From assembly GCA_902461565.1 (NCBI GenBank), contig CABPYL010000012.1:13528-77527 (forward strand): a stretch of DNA of 64,000 bases, read 5' to 3'. Made by a program: the position numbers and the translations under genes. This DNA comes from an uncultured Porphyromonadaceae bacterium. Lineage in GTDB: Bacteria > Bacteroidota > Bacteroidia > Bacteroidales > Muribaculaceae. Position 1 is the first letter of the stretch. Each line of letters starts with the position of its first letter. Below, in pieces: positions 7,695-16,860 of this stretch. The notes under the pieces were generated by a model, which searched no databases, was not told where the DNA came from, and worked only from the letters and a program-made list of their open reading frames with translations.

Positions 7695-9118
7695 TGTTGC
7701 GCCAACTGCCTCAGGATTTTAAAGACATGCTGTCCGGTTGCGTCGGCAGCGACGTTGCCGTTAAGGTGATTTCCGCTCTCGAGGATACCGAACCGGTTGT
7801 ATCGGCACGAACAAATAAACTGAAAAATATTGCACCGGCTGCGGGGCTTGAGCCGGTGCCGTGGCTGCCGGACCGCGGCTTCTATACCGATATCCGTCCC
7901 TTGTTCGCTGCAGATCCCGCCTGGCATCAGGGTCTGTACTATGTGCAGGATGCGTCGTCCATGATAATGACCGAGGCAGTGCGTCGCGCCGTGGAAATGT
8001 TGCCCGACGGTCCTGTCCGCTATCTCGATGCCTGCGCAGCCCCCGGTGGAAAGACTATCGCAGCAATAGAGGCGCTCCCTGCCGGTTCGGCTGTCCTTGC
8101 AAATGAATTCGACCGCAAGCGCGCGGGCGCTCTGCTCGAAAATCTTGCCAAACACGGCTTCCCCACTGTAGCCGTGAGCAACATCGATGGTGCCGCCCTT
8201 GGCAAACTCGGACCCGTATTCGACATCGTCGCCGTGGATGCCCCCTGTTCCGGCGAAGGCATGATGCGCAAGGAGCCGGAAGCAATCCGCCAGTGGAACA
8301 GCGGGCTCGTGGAAAGTTGCGCGGCTCTGCAGCGCGACATTCTCGGCGGTGTGTGGAACGCACTGCGTCCCGGCGGCGTGCTGATATACAGCACCTGTAC
8401 GTTCAACCGGCAGGAGGATGAGGAAAATGTACGCTTCATCGTCGAAACTCTCGGTGCCGAAAGCGTAGACCTTGGCCTGGACACTTATCCCGGCGTCCTC
8501 AGCGGTTTTGATACGCCCTTTCATTGCTATCGCCTTATGCCGGGATTTGTAAGAGGCGAGGGCCTTTTTATCGCCGCCCTACGCAAGACCGACGGTGAAG
8601 GCAACCGCATTCCACGCATGAAGGGAACATTTTCCAAAGCAGCACCGATTGCCCTAAAGGCAGCCGGCACATGGCTGCGCGAGTCTGAGAACTACACCAT
8701 ATTTGCCGATGGAGCCGATGCTTTCGCCGCCGTTCCTGCAACGCAGGCCGCGTTTATGGCATACCTTGCCGCGAGCCTGCACCTGCTGCGCTGCGGACTG
8801 CCTCTCGGCCGCATAAAGGGCAAAGACGCCGTACCGGCGTGGGAACTGTCCTTCTCCACTGCTTTCCGCAATGATTCAATGCCGCAGCTGCCGTTGGACT
8901 ACAGCGCAGCTATGACATATCTGCACGGCGACAGCCTCTCCTATATTCCCGACAGTCTGCCCAAAGGTTTCGCCACGTCTACTTTCGGTGGCGTGCCGCT
9001 CGGATTCATAAAAAATATAGGCCGCCGCGCCAACAATCTCTATCCAGAAGCTTTGCGCCTGCGCATGAACCCCGATGCGCTCGCGACGCCGCAACAGTTG
9101 ATAACCACAGAATTATGA
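7691..9118 (+). CDS. RsmF-like rRNA/tRNA cytosine-C5 methyltransferase
   Basis: Protein of 475 residues in the NOL1/NOP2/sun (RsmB/RsmF) family. The SAM motif DACAAPGGKT is at about 113-122. The two catalytic cysteines are in DAPCSGEG (C186) and STCTF (C236). A C-terminal ~150-residue extension matches the RNA-binding tail of RsmF/YebU-type enzymes. It makes m5C in rRNA or tRNA using SAM; the exact base is not deducible. It overlaps the upstream gene by an ATGA tetranucleotide and the downstream exporter by another ATGA, so the chain is tightly coupled. Confidence 0.9.
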   Translation: MMLRQLPQDFKDMLSGCVGSDVAVKVISALEDTEPVVSARTNKLKNIAPAAGLEPVPWLPDRGFYTDIRPLFAADPAWHQGLYYVQDASSMIMTEAVRRAVEMLPDGPVRYLDACAAPGGKTIAAIEALPAGSAVLANEFDRKRAGALLENLAKHGFPTVAVSNIDGAALGKLGPVFDIVAVDAPCSGEGMMRKEPEAIRQWNSGLVESCAALQRDILGGVWNALRPGGVLIYSTCTFNRQEDEENVRFIVETLGAESVDLGLDTYPGVLSGFDTPFHCYRLMPGFVRGEGLFIAALRKTDGEGNRIPRMKGTFSKAAPIALKAAGTWLRESENYTIFADGADAFAAVPATQAAFMAYLAASLHLLRCGLPLGRIKGKDAVPAWELSFSTAFRNDSMPQLPLDYSAAMTYLHGDSLSYIPDSLPKGFATSTFGGVPLGFIKNIGRRANNLYPEALRLRMNPDALATPQQLITTEL

Positions 9119-10965
9119 AAGATTTCTTTGCCATCCTGCGCCGTTTCGTACCTCCATACAAAAAATACCTTGCGCTGAATATTTTTTTCAATATCCTCGC
9201 AGCCTTCCTTACGCTGTTTTCGTTCGCGCTTATTATTCCCATTCTGGAGATGCTGTTCAAAATCAAGGAAGCGACATACAGCTACATGCCTGTGGGTGCC
9301 GCCTCTCTGAAGGATGTGGTGGTGAACAACTTCTACTACTATACACAGCTGGCAATGGAAAGTTTCGGTGCCAATGCCACACTTGCCCTGCTGGCGGTGG
9401 CTCTTGTACTGATGACCGCTCTGAAGACCGGCGCGACCTACCTTAGTTCCTATTTTATAATTCCGTTGCGCTCCGGTATCGTGCGCGACATACGAAATTA
9501 CGTGTACGACAAGATAACATCGCTGCCGATCGGATTCTTTACCGTGGAGCGGAAAGGCGACGTGATGGCCCGCATGAGCGGCGATGTTGCAGAAATAGAG
9601 AACTCGATAATGGCTTCGCTGGACATGTTCTTTAAAAATCCGGTGATGATTATCGTCTGTCTGGGCATGATGCTTGCCATTTCGTGGCAGCTCACTATAT
9701 TCGTGTTCATCCTTCTGCCGATAGCCGGCCTCGTAATGGGCCGCGTGGGCAAGCGTCTGAAGCGTACGAGCTACGAGGGACAGACGCAGTGGGGCGTGCT
9801 GATGTCCATTATCGAGGAAACACTGGGCGGCCTCCGTATAATCAAGGCTTTCACCGCCGAGGACAAGATGTGCGACCGCTTCCATGCCGAGAACCAGGTG
9901 TTCTACCGGCTGTCCAACAAGGTTGCGCGCCGTCAGGCGCTGGCGCACCCCATGAGCGAATTGCTCGGAACGGCCGCAATCGCAATAATCCTTTGGTTCG
10001 GAGGTAGCCTGATTCTCTCCGGACACTCAAGCATGACAGCAGCGGCATTCATATATTACATGGTGATTTTCTACAATATAATCAACCCGGCCAAGGAATT
10101 GTCCAAAGCAGCCTATTCCATTCAGAAAGGTCTGGCGTCGATGGATCGCGTGGATAAGATTCTCAACGCCGTCAACCCCATCGCCTCACCCGCCACGCCC
10201 GCAGAACTGCCTGCCGGCGAGATGCCCGGTGTTGAATTCCGTGGTGTATCGTTCAGCTACGACGGCGACCACCCCGTGCTGTCCGATATCAACCTGAAAA
10301 TAGCTCCCGGAACCACGGTTGCACTCGTAGGACAGTCCGGTTCGGGCAAGTCGACTATGGCCGACCTTATTCCGCGCTTCTACGACGTCAACACCGGCAG
10401 CGTACTTGTTGGCGGCAAGGATGTACGCGACCTCGATGTTGCCGACCTGCGCGGCCTGATGGGCAACGTAAACCAGGAAGCGATTCTTTTCAACGACACT
10501 ATCTTCAACAACATCGCCTTCGGTGTGGAAAACGCCACGCTCGACGATGTGCGTCATGCCGCCCGCATCGCAAACGCCGACGATTTCATTATGGCTATGG
10601 AAAACGGCTACGACACCATGATAGGCGACCGCGGCTGCCGTCTTTCCGGTGGTCAGCGTCAGCGTATCTCAATCGCACGCGCCATACTCAAGAATCCTGC
10701 CATTCTTATCCTCGACGAAGCCACATCTGCCCTCGACAGCGAAAGCGAGACGCTTGTGCAGCAGGCGCTGGACCGGCTGATGAAAGGCCGCACCACGCTC
10801 GTAATAGCGCACCGTCTGTCTACCATCCGCCGCGCCGACCTTATCTGCGTACTGAATCACGGCGAGATTGTGGAGCGCGGCACGCACGACGAACTGTTGC
10901 GCGCCGAAGCGGCCGGATTCTACCGCCGCCTGGTGGAAATGCAGCAGCTGCCCGGTCAGCAGTAA
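9115..10965 (+). CDS. MsbA-like ABC exporter (fused permease and ATPase)
   Basis: The protein has 616 residues. An N-terminal six-helix ABC type-1 transmembrane domain (about 1-330) is followed by a nucleotide-binding domain. This holds Walker A VGQSGSGKST (near 405), Q-loop GNVNQEAILF, signature LSGGQRQR (near 508), Walker B ILILDEATSALD and H-loop IAHRLST. It is a homodimeric inner-membrane exporter. In Bacteroidota such genes are annotated as MsbA-type lipid A flippases, but the substrate here is inferred only. It is the last gene of the plus-strand chain and its 3' end overlaps the convergent tcdA gene by 10 bp. Confidence 0.9.
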   Translation: MKDFFAILRRFVPPYKKYLALNIFFNILAAFLTLFSFALIIPILEMLFKIKEATYSYMPVGAASLKDVVVNNFYYYTQLAMESFGANATLALLAVALVLMTALKTGATYLSSYFIIPLRSGIVRDIRNYVYDKITSLPIGFFTVERKGDVMARMSGDVAEIENSIMASLDMFFKNPVMIIVCLGMMLAISWQLTIFVFILLPIAGLVMGRVGKRLKRTSYEGQTQWGVLMSIIEETLGGLRIIKAFTAEDKMCDRFHAENQVFYRLSNKVARRQALAHPMSELLGTAAIAIILWFGGSLILSGHSSMTAAAFIYYMVIFYNIINPAKELSKAAYSIQKGLASMDRVDKILNAVNPIASPATPAELPAGEMPGVEFRGVSFSYDGDHPVLSDINLKIAPGTTVALVGQSGSGKSTMADLIPRFYDVNTGSVLVGGKDVRDLDVADLRGLMGNVNQEAILFNDTIFNNIAFGVENATLDDVRHAARIANADDFIMAMENGYDTMIGDRGCRLSGGQRQRISIARAILKNPAILILDEATSALDSESETLVQQALDRLMKGRTTLVIAHRLSTIRRADLICVLNHGEIVERGTHDELLRAEAAGFYRRLVEMQQLPGQQ

Positions 10966-11672
10966 CGCTTGTAGCAATCCGTAACAACCAGTGATGCCAG
11001 CGTGAGGCCGAACATGGCCGTGGCATGCGCAAAAGTACCGTTTACGCCTCGTTCGCCCTCATTGCGGTGCGGCAGCGTCTCGGGACTGTAGACACATTTG
11101 AATTTTTTTTTTGGAAACATCCCCTGTCTGCGGAAACGGGTGCGGAGCGCGCGTGCAAGGGGGCAGCCATCAACCTTCCAGAACTCGGCAGTCGATATCT
11201 TGGATGGGTCGAGTTTCCGTGCCGCGCCCATCGACGAAAAGAAAGCCCGGCGGGGAGCCGTACCGGGATCAGTGCACCGCAAAATAAGGTCGGCCTTGTC
11301 GTCGAGCGAGTCGATGGCATCGATAACATAATCGTAGGTCTCAATTGCAAATTCTGCGGCATTTTCTGGCGTGTAACGCTTACACAGTGCAACGACCTCA
11401 GCTTCGGGATTGATATCTATAATGCGACGGCGAAGCACATCTACTTTCGGCTGTCCGACGGTAGAAGTGGTTGCCGGAAGCTGGCGGTTGATATTGCTTG
11501 CCGCAACATCATCGGAATCCACAAGTGTGATATGCCCGAAACCTGTGCGTGCTATAGCTTCCACACACCACGACCCCACGCCACCTACACCGAAAACAAT
11601 AATCCGGCATCGGGACATATCGCGCATCATGTCATCGCCGGCAACAAGCGCAGTGCGTCCGAAGGTTTCCAT
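10956..11672 (-). CDS. tcdA: tRNA threonylcarbamoyladenosine dehydratase (TcdA/CsdL)
   Basis: E1/ThiF/MoeB-like ATP-dependent enzyme of 238 residues. It has the nucleotide-binding loop VFGVGGVGSWCVEAIARTGFG, DSDDVAASNINRQ, and the conserved YVIDAIDSLDDKADLI. TcdA converts t6A37 of ANN-decoding tRNAs to the cyclic ct6A form. The start is placed at METFGRT because the upstream 21 codons are not conserved-looking. The gene is convergent with the MsbA-like gene and their 3' ends overlap by 10 bp. Confidence 0.92.
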   Translation of the reverse strand: METFGRTALVAGDDMMRDMSRCRIIVFGVGGVGSWCVEAIARTGFGHITLVDSDDVAASNINRQLPATTSTVGQPKVDVLRRRIIDINPEAEVVALCKRYTPENAAEFAIETYDYVIDAIDSLDDKADLILRCTDPGTAPRRAFFSSMGAARKLDPSKISTAEFWKVDGCPLARALRTRFRRQGMFPKKKFKCVYSPETLPHRNEGERGVNGTFAHATAMFGLTLASLVVTDCYKRYC

Positions 11673-11715
11673 AGTTTTAAAATAATTAATTTTTACCACA
11701 TCGGAATTCGGTACC

Positions 11716-11772
11716 GATAGCCTCCGGCTATCCATTTTATTAACCGCGGACGCATGCGCCCGCGGTTAATAA
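11716..11772. terminator. Two hairpins between tRNA-Arg and tcdA
   Basis: A perfect 13-bp stem, TTATTAACCGCGG/CCGCGGTTAATAA (11737-11772, 10-nt loop), is followed closer to tcdA by GATAGCC/GGCTATC (11716-11732). They lie just downstream of the tRNA pair on the minus strand. They probably end or process that transcript, though neither is followed by a clean T-run on that strand. Confidence 0.5.
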
Positions 11773-11818
11773 GATTTTTGGCTTGGGGCCATTCAATTCC
11801 ATATGGTTATTGGATTTG

Positions 11819-11890
11819 TACCCCGGAGCAGAATCGAACTGCTATCAAAAGTTTAGGAAACTTCTATTCTATCCGTTGAACTACCGGGGC
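11819..11890 (-). tRNA. tRNA-Arg (anticodon CCT)
   Basis: On the minus strand, acceptor GCCCCGG pairs with CCGGGGT (one G-U at the end). The anticodon arm is GAAGT-TTCCTAA-ACTTT, giving anticodon CCT (codon AGG). The T arm contains AGTTCGATTCT. CCA is not encoded. It lies downstream of tRNA-Asp and was probably transcribed with it. Confidence 0.93.
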
Positions 11891-11960
11891 AGCGATTTAT
11901 AAAAAAGAATGAGAAACGAAATCCGAAGATTAACATTTCTCATTCTCCTCTCTCCTCTTG

Positions 11961-12034
11961 CGGTGCGGACGGGACTCGAACCCGCGACCTCCGGCGTGAC
12001 AGGCCGGCATTCTAACCAGCTGAACTACCGCACC
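11961..12034 (-). tRNA. tRNA-Asp (anticodon GTC)
   Basis: On the minus strand, acceptor GGTGCGG/CCGCACC with discriminator G. The anticodon arm is CCGGC-CTGTCAC-GCCGG, giving GTC. The T arm is GCGGG-TTCGAGT-CCCGT. CCA is not encoded. All three arms fold cleanly. Confidence 0.96.
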
Positions 12035-12082
12035 TCACTTGCGTTTGGTTGGAGAGCAATCAGCTCTTTTGCTTTTGCGCTG

Positions 12083-12114
12083 CAAAGTTACGACGACTTT
12101 TTGAATCCTGCAAA
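12083..12114 (-). promoter_or_regulatory. Promoter of the tRNA-Asp/tRNA-Arg unit
   Basis: Minus strand: TTTG (12111-12114), 20-bp spacer, TAACTTTG (12083-12090), about 50 bp upstream of tRNA-Asp. Confidence 0.7.
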
Positions 12115-12226
12115 TTTTTCATCAAAAAAATTAAGATTTTCCTATAAAAATTACTCAAAATGTCTGACACGCTCCCGCGACACGCTTTTTAAGACAAAAA
12201 ATTAGCTCTTCTTACTACAGGCATAC

Positions 12227-12263
12227 ATAAAAACGGCGTCCAGAAAAAGTTCCGGACGCCGCC
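12227..12263 (-). terminator. Intrinsic terminator of rho
   Basis: Read on the minus strand, CGGCGTCC pairs with GGACGCCG and is followed by TTTTTATG. It sits 21 bp after the rho stop codon. The gene for the termination factor therefore ends with a factor-independent terminator. Confidence 0.87.
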
Positions 12264-12283
12264 TGCAGTATGCGATTTTTTGA

Positions 12284-14182
12284 TTATCCGTTCATGGTGC
12301 TGAGGAGTTCGTCGTTGTCGCGAGTGCGCTCCATGCGTTCTTTGATGAATTCCATCGCCTCGATGGAATTGCGGTCGCTGAGATAGCGGCGCAAAATCCA
12401 CATGCGGTTGAGAGTTGCCGAAGGCAGCAGAAGATCGTCGCGGCGGGTGCTGGAGGCCATGATATCCACGGCCGGAAAAATTCGCTTGTTGGATAGCTTA
12501 CGGTCCAACTGCAATTCCATGTTGCCGGTGCCTTTGAATTCCTCGAAGATCACCTCATCCATCTTGGAGCTTGTTTCGGTGAGGGCCGTGGCTATAATTG
12601 TGAGCGAGCCGCCACCTTCGATATTACGTGCCGCGCCAAAGAAACGTTTGGGCTTCTGCAGGGCGTTGGCATCCACACCACCGGAAAGAATCTTACCGGA
12701 AGCCGGCGCGCAGGTGTTATAGGCGCGGGCAAGACGGGTAATGGAATCCAGAAGAATAACAACATCGTGGCCACATTCCACCATGCGTTTGGCCTTTTCG
12801 AGGACAATGCCCGCGATTTTTACGTGGCGGTCCGCAGGTTCGTCGAATGTTGAGGCGATAACCTCAGCATTTACACTACGCTGCATGTCGGTAACTTCCT
12901 CCGGACGTTCATCGATAAGGAGAATCATGATGTATGTCTCGGGATGATTCTCGGCTATGGCGTTGGCGATATCCTTAAGAAGAAGTGTTTTACCGGTTTT
13001 TGGAGGAGCCACGATAAGACCGCGCTGGCCCTTGCCGATTGGCGCGAACATATCCACGACGCGGGTCGACATGGTACAGGAGCGCCCACTGGTCAAATCG
13101 AATTTTTCGTCCGGGAAAAGCGGAGTAAGGTGCTCAAAGGCAATACGGTCGCGGATAAACTCGAGGCTGCGGCCGTTCACACGCAGAACGTCGGTGAGCG
13201 GGAAGTATTTTTCGCCTTCGCGCGGCGCGCGGATAGAAGCTTCCACGACGTCGCCCTGGCGCAAGCCGTAGGCCTTTATCTGCGGCATGGTAACATACAC
13301 GTCGTCGGGCGAAGGAAGATAGTTGAAGTCGGCCGAACGGAGGAATCCGAATCCTTCGGGGACAATCTCCAATACACCCGTGGCTTCGAGGATACCATCG
13401 AAATTGTATCGCGGCATAAAGTTCTGCTGCGGTTGCTGGTTCTGGCGGTTCTTCTTGTTTTTCTTGCCCTGGAATTTCTGTTGCTGCTGCGGTTGCTGCG
13501 GAACATCGGCAGCATCGGCGTTCTCGTCCTGGGGCTGTGCGGCTGCGGCAGCGGCAGCCTCCTCTTTTTCACGCTGGCTGCGAGGCACGAATTTACGGCC
13601 TTCGCTGCGCGGGAAGAACTCGCCGAGCGAACTTTCCTTGGAAGGCATGAAGCGCGAACGCGGAGCCTCTTCTACAGCAGGTGCTGTCTCGGCAGCAGGA
13701 GTCTCTGCGGGGTTTTCGGTAGCATGCTCGGGCACCGACTGTTCGGGTGTCTCCGGCTGCTGTGCGGGTACTTCCTCAGTTATTTCCACGGAAGGTGCGG
13801 ATTCGGTAACTTCTTCGGTACGTTTCTTTGGCGGACGGCCGCGGCGCTTGCGTTCCACCGCAACCGGAGCATTATCGGCAGCATCGGACGGAGTCTCGGC
13901 AGGGGTTTCTATCTTTGCCGGTTTTTCGGCCACTTTCTTTTTTGGGGCTGAGGCTTCTTCACCTTCTGCTACAACCTTTTTCTTGCGTCCGCGTTTCTTG
14001 GGAGCGTCGTCGCCTCCGCGTTTTGCAGAGTCCTCGGCGGCGCTGCGCGATGCCTGAGCGTCGATAATGTTGTAGATAATGCTGTCCTTGTTGTTCAGAT
14101 CAACTTTTTTTATTCCGAGATTTTCCGCCACGGCCACAAGGTCGGCGTCGGACATTTCGGTTAATTGTTCGCGATTAAACAT
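12284..14182 (-). CDS. rho: Transcription termination factor Rho with large disordered insert
   Basis: Protein of 632 residues from the start MFNREQL, well above the ~420 of E. coli Rho. An N-terminal Rho helix-bundle (LTEMSDADLVAVAENLGI) comes first. Residues ~45-258 are low-complexity: charged and Pro/Gln/Ala-rich, including KKRGRKKK and the AT-hook-like KRRGRPPKKR. The RNA-binding cold-shock domain follows (GVLEIVPEGFGFLRS), then the hexameric ATPase with VAPPKTGKT, LIDERPEEVTD and VILLDSITRLARAYN. Rho ends untranslated transcripts. Long inserts are typical in Bacteroidota, and in B. thetaiotaomicron Rho the disordered region is reported to drive condensate formation. A 240-nt leader precedes the gene. 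Confidence 0.96.
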   Translation of the reverse strand: MFNREQLTEMSDADLVAVAENLGIKKVDLNNKDSIIYNIIDAQASRSAAEDSAKRGGDDAPKKRGRKKKVVAEGEEASAPKKKVAEKPAKIETPAETPSDAADNAPVAVERKRRGRPPKKRTEEVTESAPSVEITEEVPAQQPETPEQSVPEHATENPAETPAAETAPAVEEAPRSRFMPSKESSLGEFFPRSEGRKFVPRSQREKEEAAAAAAAQPQDENADAADVPQQPQQQQKFQGKKNKKNRQNQQPQQNFMPRYNFDGILEATGVLEIVPEGFGFLRSADFNYLPSPDDVYVTMPQIKAYGLRQGDVVEASIRAPREGEKYFPLTDVLRVNGRSLEFIRDRIAFEHLTPLFPDEKFDLTSGRSCTMSTRVVDMFAPIGKGQRGLIVAPPKTGKTLLLKDIANAIAENHPETYIMILLIDERPEEVTDMQRSVNAEVIASTFDEPADRHVKIAGIVLEKAKRMVECGHDVVILLDSITRLARAYNTCAPASGKILSGGVDANALQKPKRFFGAARNIEGGGSLTIIATALTETSSKMDEVIFEEFKGTGNMELQLDRKLSNKRIFPAVDIMASSTRRDDLLLPSATLNRMWILRRYLSDRNSIEAMEFIKERMERTRDNDELLSTMNG

Positions 14183-14460
14183 TATAAAATTACATATTAT
14201 GTTTTGCCCGTTCAAACTGTTCCCCGCAGCATATGCAAAGGGAAAAACAAGGGCGGATTGGATTAGAAAAAAATTGCAGGCGGATTCTCCTGTACGGATT
14301 ATACTGATTTGGAGAGAGATAAATATCTCGAATCCTGCGAAAATGCTCCCCTGACAGTCAGGAAAGATAACCTAAGCTGAAAAATCGCAGTGATTTTGCG
14401 GAAATGCGCCGCGGATTCGTTTTACTCCGCAAAGTTACGATTTCTATTTTAAATAACAAA
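14183..14460 (-). promoter_or_regulatory. rho promoter and long untranslated leader
   Basis: Minus strand: TTTG (14457-14460), exactly 19 bp, TAACTTTG (14430-14437), a perfect consensus. The expected start is near 14424, which leaves roughly 240 nt before the rho start codon. Other genes in this window have 10-50 nt. In enterobacteria rho is autoregulated by Rho-dependent attenuation in its leader; a similar role here is inference. Confidence 0.72.
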
Positions 14461-14633
14461 GAATATTTCCGGCCTGTTCATTATTTTTTACTAAAAGTAG
14501 AAAAATATGGATGTGTGCTTTTGTATAGTCGCGACATTGAGAGACTTAAAATAAACTCCGCGGATAAACCCCTTTTATTCTCCTGCGCAAAGTAGGCATA
14601 GGCGGATAGCAACGTTCTGGAGGCATGGAGAAT

Positions 14634-14670
14634 AAAAAATGCGCCTCCGTGCGGGGGGCGCATTTTTTTG
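14634..14670. terminator. Intrinsic terminator of the 14.7-16.8 kb gene
   Basis: The stem AAAAAATGCGCC/GGCGCATTTTTTT is strong and T-flanked on both strands, directly after the stop codon of the minus-strand gene. Confidence 0.88.
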
Positions 14671-14684
14671 GAAATACTGTCTGT

Positions 14685-16775
14685 TTATTTTACAATACAC
14701 TTAACCGATGCTTCGGGAGTGCGGACGATATACATGCCTGCGGGCAACTGTACATTGGCACTGGATGCGCCGCTATGCATCAGTTTACCGTCTACACTGT
14801 AGATTGCAACTCCGCATCCGTCGGGATTCTCGATTGCGATGCCACCGGCAACGGTGCTAATTTTGATATTACCGTCAGAACCGATTTCGCTGATGCCGGT
14901 GGTTTCGGCAGTCATGGAAATGCTGTTCAGCAACATTGCAGTGTAATTGCTGGGACCGTGGTGATGGAATCCCAGGTAGTATGCGCCGCTTGTTTCAACG
15001 GTGAAGGTTTCGGAGCTTAAAGTCTCGGGGGCGATGGCTTCCACAACCTTGTCGTTGATAAGGGTCATGTAGGTGTCGACGTTAGAATCATTGAAAAGAT
15101 ATACGGAAAGATGTCCTGCGTATTCGTCGAGCAACGGATAGCCGGGCTGGCTCCAATCCTCCTGGCCTTCGGAAGCGACTTCCACCGATACGGTGTAGTT
15201 CACTCCTGCCTCAAGGTCGATCATGGGGGTGTACATCCAGCTGTTGAATTCCGACATCCATGTCCAGTTGCTGGATACGGTGTTGTTATATGTGGAATAT
15301 TCCCAAGTGTTGCCGTCTTCGTCGGGATCGGTTACAGTATAGACACTAAAGTTGTCAGGGTTATTTACGAAGTTTTCGGTGAAGGGAACTTTCAAGTGAT
15401 CGCCGACGGTGCATGCGTTGGAAAGGGTTGCCTGGCCGCGGTTGGCGCCGATGAAAGGAGTAACGGCATATGTGTACTTTTTAAGGCCCTGAATATCCAG
15501 TGTTTCGCTGAATGTTGTGCCTTTGTGCTCGGTTGCGGCTACGGTACCGTCGCTTGCGCGGGTGATAAGGTAGCACACTTCGGAAGGATCGACATAACCG
15601 CCGTGTTCGCCGGTTTCGGACTGCTCCCAGGTAAGGTGAATTGTGCTGCCATCTGCAGTGAGTGAGAGGTTCTCAACGGCTGCGGGCACATCCATGCCAA
15701 CCCAGTGTGTTGCGGCAAAAGGTTTGGAAGCGTCGCCAGCGGCATTCTTTATCACGATAGAGAAAGCCACATTGCCGCCCTCTTTCAGGCTTACCGAGGC
15801 AGTAACGGTTTCTCCGGCAGATGCAGTGCCTTCGGCAAGGATTTCGGCGCCGGTGGCTACTGTATAGGACAGTGTGCCCTCTAAAGCCTCGTTCATAAGA
15901 TTGAGAGTAGGCATGACGAAGGATACTTCGCCGTTGAGCGATGCTTTGTCGAAGCAGAACTGAACATCGGTGGGCTGTACCGGAGCTGTCTGCCTAACCG
16001 AGCTCTGGAGCAGAGTAATGCCTACAAGCTGCTGCTTGTGTTCGAAAGTGGAGAGCTTTGTGGCGGCGCCTGTGGTGATGTCTACGGTGTAGAGGAAACC
16101 GCCCTCGGATGTGTAGGCAGCCCAGTACATCTGGTTTGTGTCGTAGTCTATGACAGCGCTCTGGTTGCTCTGCGGTGTAACGCCAGTAGGGCCTACGAGC
16201 GTCAGTTCGGCAGTCTGCTTGTTGATGGTGTAGAGATTACCGTCCTCTGCAATGCCGTAGAGAACGCCGTCGATAGTGGCGGCCATCGCGTTGATGAGCT
16301 TTTCGACGCGTGCGACAGGAGTCTTGATGCCAGTTTCAAGATCCATCAGGCTGAGGGTGTATTTGGAGATGTCCGTTTCGTCGATGCAGATAGAATAGGT
16401 GCCGCCTGTCTGCGGGTCGTAGGTAATAGCGCTGCCGGCATCCTTTGCCGAATATGCGCTGCTGAATTTATAGTCGTATGTCTTCTCTGCAATATCACAG
16501 ATCTGGTAACCCCAGTACATTGTGCCCATCAGGTTCATGTAAGAGAGGACATAGTATGTACCCTCCGCATACACGGCGCCACCGTTGCCGGTCATATCGC
16601 CGTCAGCCCAATAAAGAACAGGCTGGGCATCGGCGGTGGCGTCAACAGTATAGATGCCTTTGGAGTACGCTTCTTCGTCGGAGTAGGTAATCAGTCCGTA
16701 TAGAACGGGGACCTCGGCGGAAGCTGAAGCCGCTGCGGCAAGAGCTAAAGAAAGTGAGAGTAAAGTTTTTTTCAT
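14685..16775 (-). CDS. Secreted multidomain protein with fibronectin-like domain and T9SS-like C-terminal domain
   Basis: Protein of 696 residues. It has a signal peptide (MKKTLLSLSLALAAAASASA). Residues ~20-270 read as beta-propeller-like repeats (VLYGLIT, GVLYGIAEDGNLYTI, MYWAAYTSEGGFLYTV). A fibronectin type III-like unit near 380-465 and a jelly-roll/MAM-like segment (WTWMSEFNSWMYTPMIDLEAG) follow. The last ~70 residues (VAIYSVDGKLMHSG...LPAGMYIVRT...KCIVK) resemble a type IX secretion C-terminal sorting domain. It is likely exported and attached to the surface. The start is moved to MKKTLLS, dropping 11 upstream codons. Ligand or substrate unknown. Confidence 0.75.
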   Translation of the reverse strand: MKKTLLSLSLALAAAASASAEVPVLYGLITYSDEEAYSKGIYTVDATADAQPVLYWADGDMTGNGGAVYAEGTYYVLSYMNLMGTMYWGYQICDIAEKTYDYKFSSAYSAKDAGSAITYDPQTGGTYSICIDETDISKYTLSLMDLETGIKTPVARVEKLINAMAATIDGVLYGIAEDGNLYTINKQTAELTLVGPTGVTPQSNQSAVIDYDTNQMYWAAYTSEGGFLYTVDITTGAATKLSTFEHKQQLVGITLLQSSVRQTAPVQPTDVQFCFDKASLNGEVSFVMPTLNLMNEALEGTLSYTVATGAEILAEGTASAGETVTASVSLKEGGNVAFSIVIKNAAGDASKPFAATHWVGMDVPAAVENLSLTADGSTIHLTWEQSETGEHGGYVDPSEVCYLITRASDGTVAATEHKGTTFSETLDIQGLKKYTYAVTPFIGANRGQATLSNACTVGDHLKVPFTENFVNNPDNFSVYTVTDPDEDGNTWEYSTYNNTVSSNWTWMSEFNSWMYTPMIDLEAGVNYTVSVEVASEGQEDWSQPGYPLLDEYAGHLSVYLFNDSNVDTYMTLINDKVVEAIAPETLSSETFTVETSGAYYLGFHHHGPSNYTAMLLNSISMTAETTGISEIGSDGNIKISTVAGGIAIENPDGCGVAIYSVDGKLMHSGASSANVQLPAGMYIVRTPEASVKCIVK

Positions 16776-16828
16776 TGTTATTGTGATTGGTAACGTTTTA
16801 TATTTCACATTGTGTAAAATTCCACAAG

Positions 16829-16860
16829 CAAAAATACATACTATTTTTCAAGTGTGCAAC
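16829..16860 (-). promoter_or_regulatory. Promoter of the 14.7-16.8 kb secreted-protein gene
   Basis: Minus strand: GTTG (16857-16860), 20-bp spacer, TATTTTTG (16829-16836), 54 bp upstream of the start codon. Confidence 0.6.

Noticed and set aside
12944..13951. Plus-strand open frames opposite rho
   Set aside because: Antisense of the low-complexity Rho insert, which naturally lacks stops on both strands.
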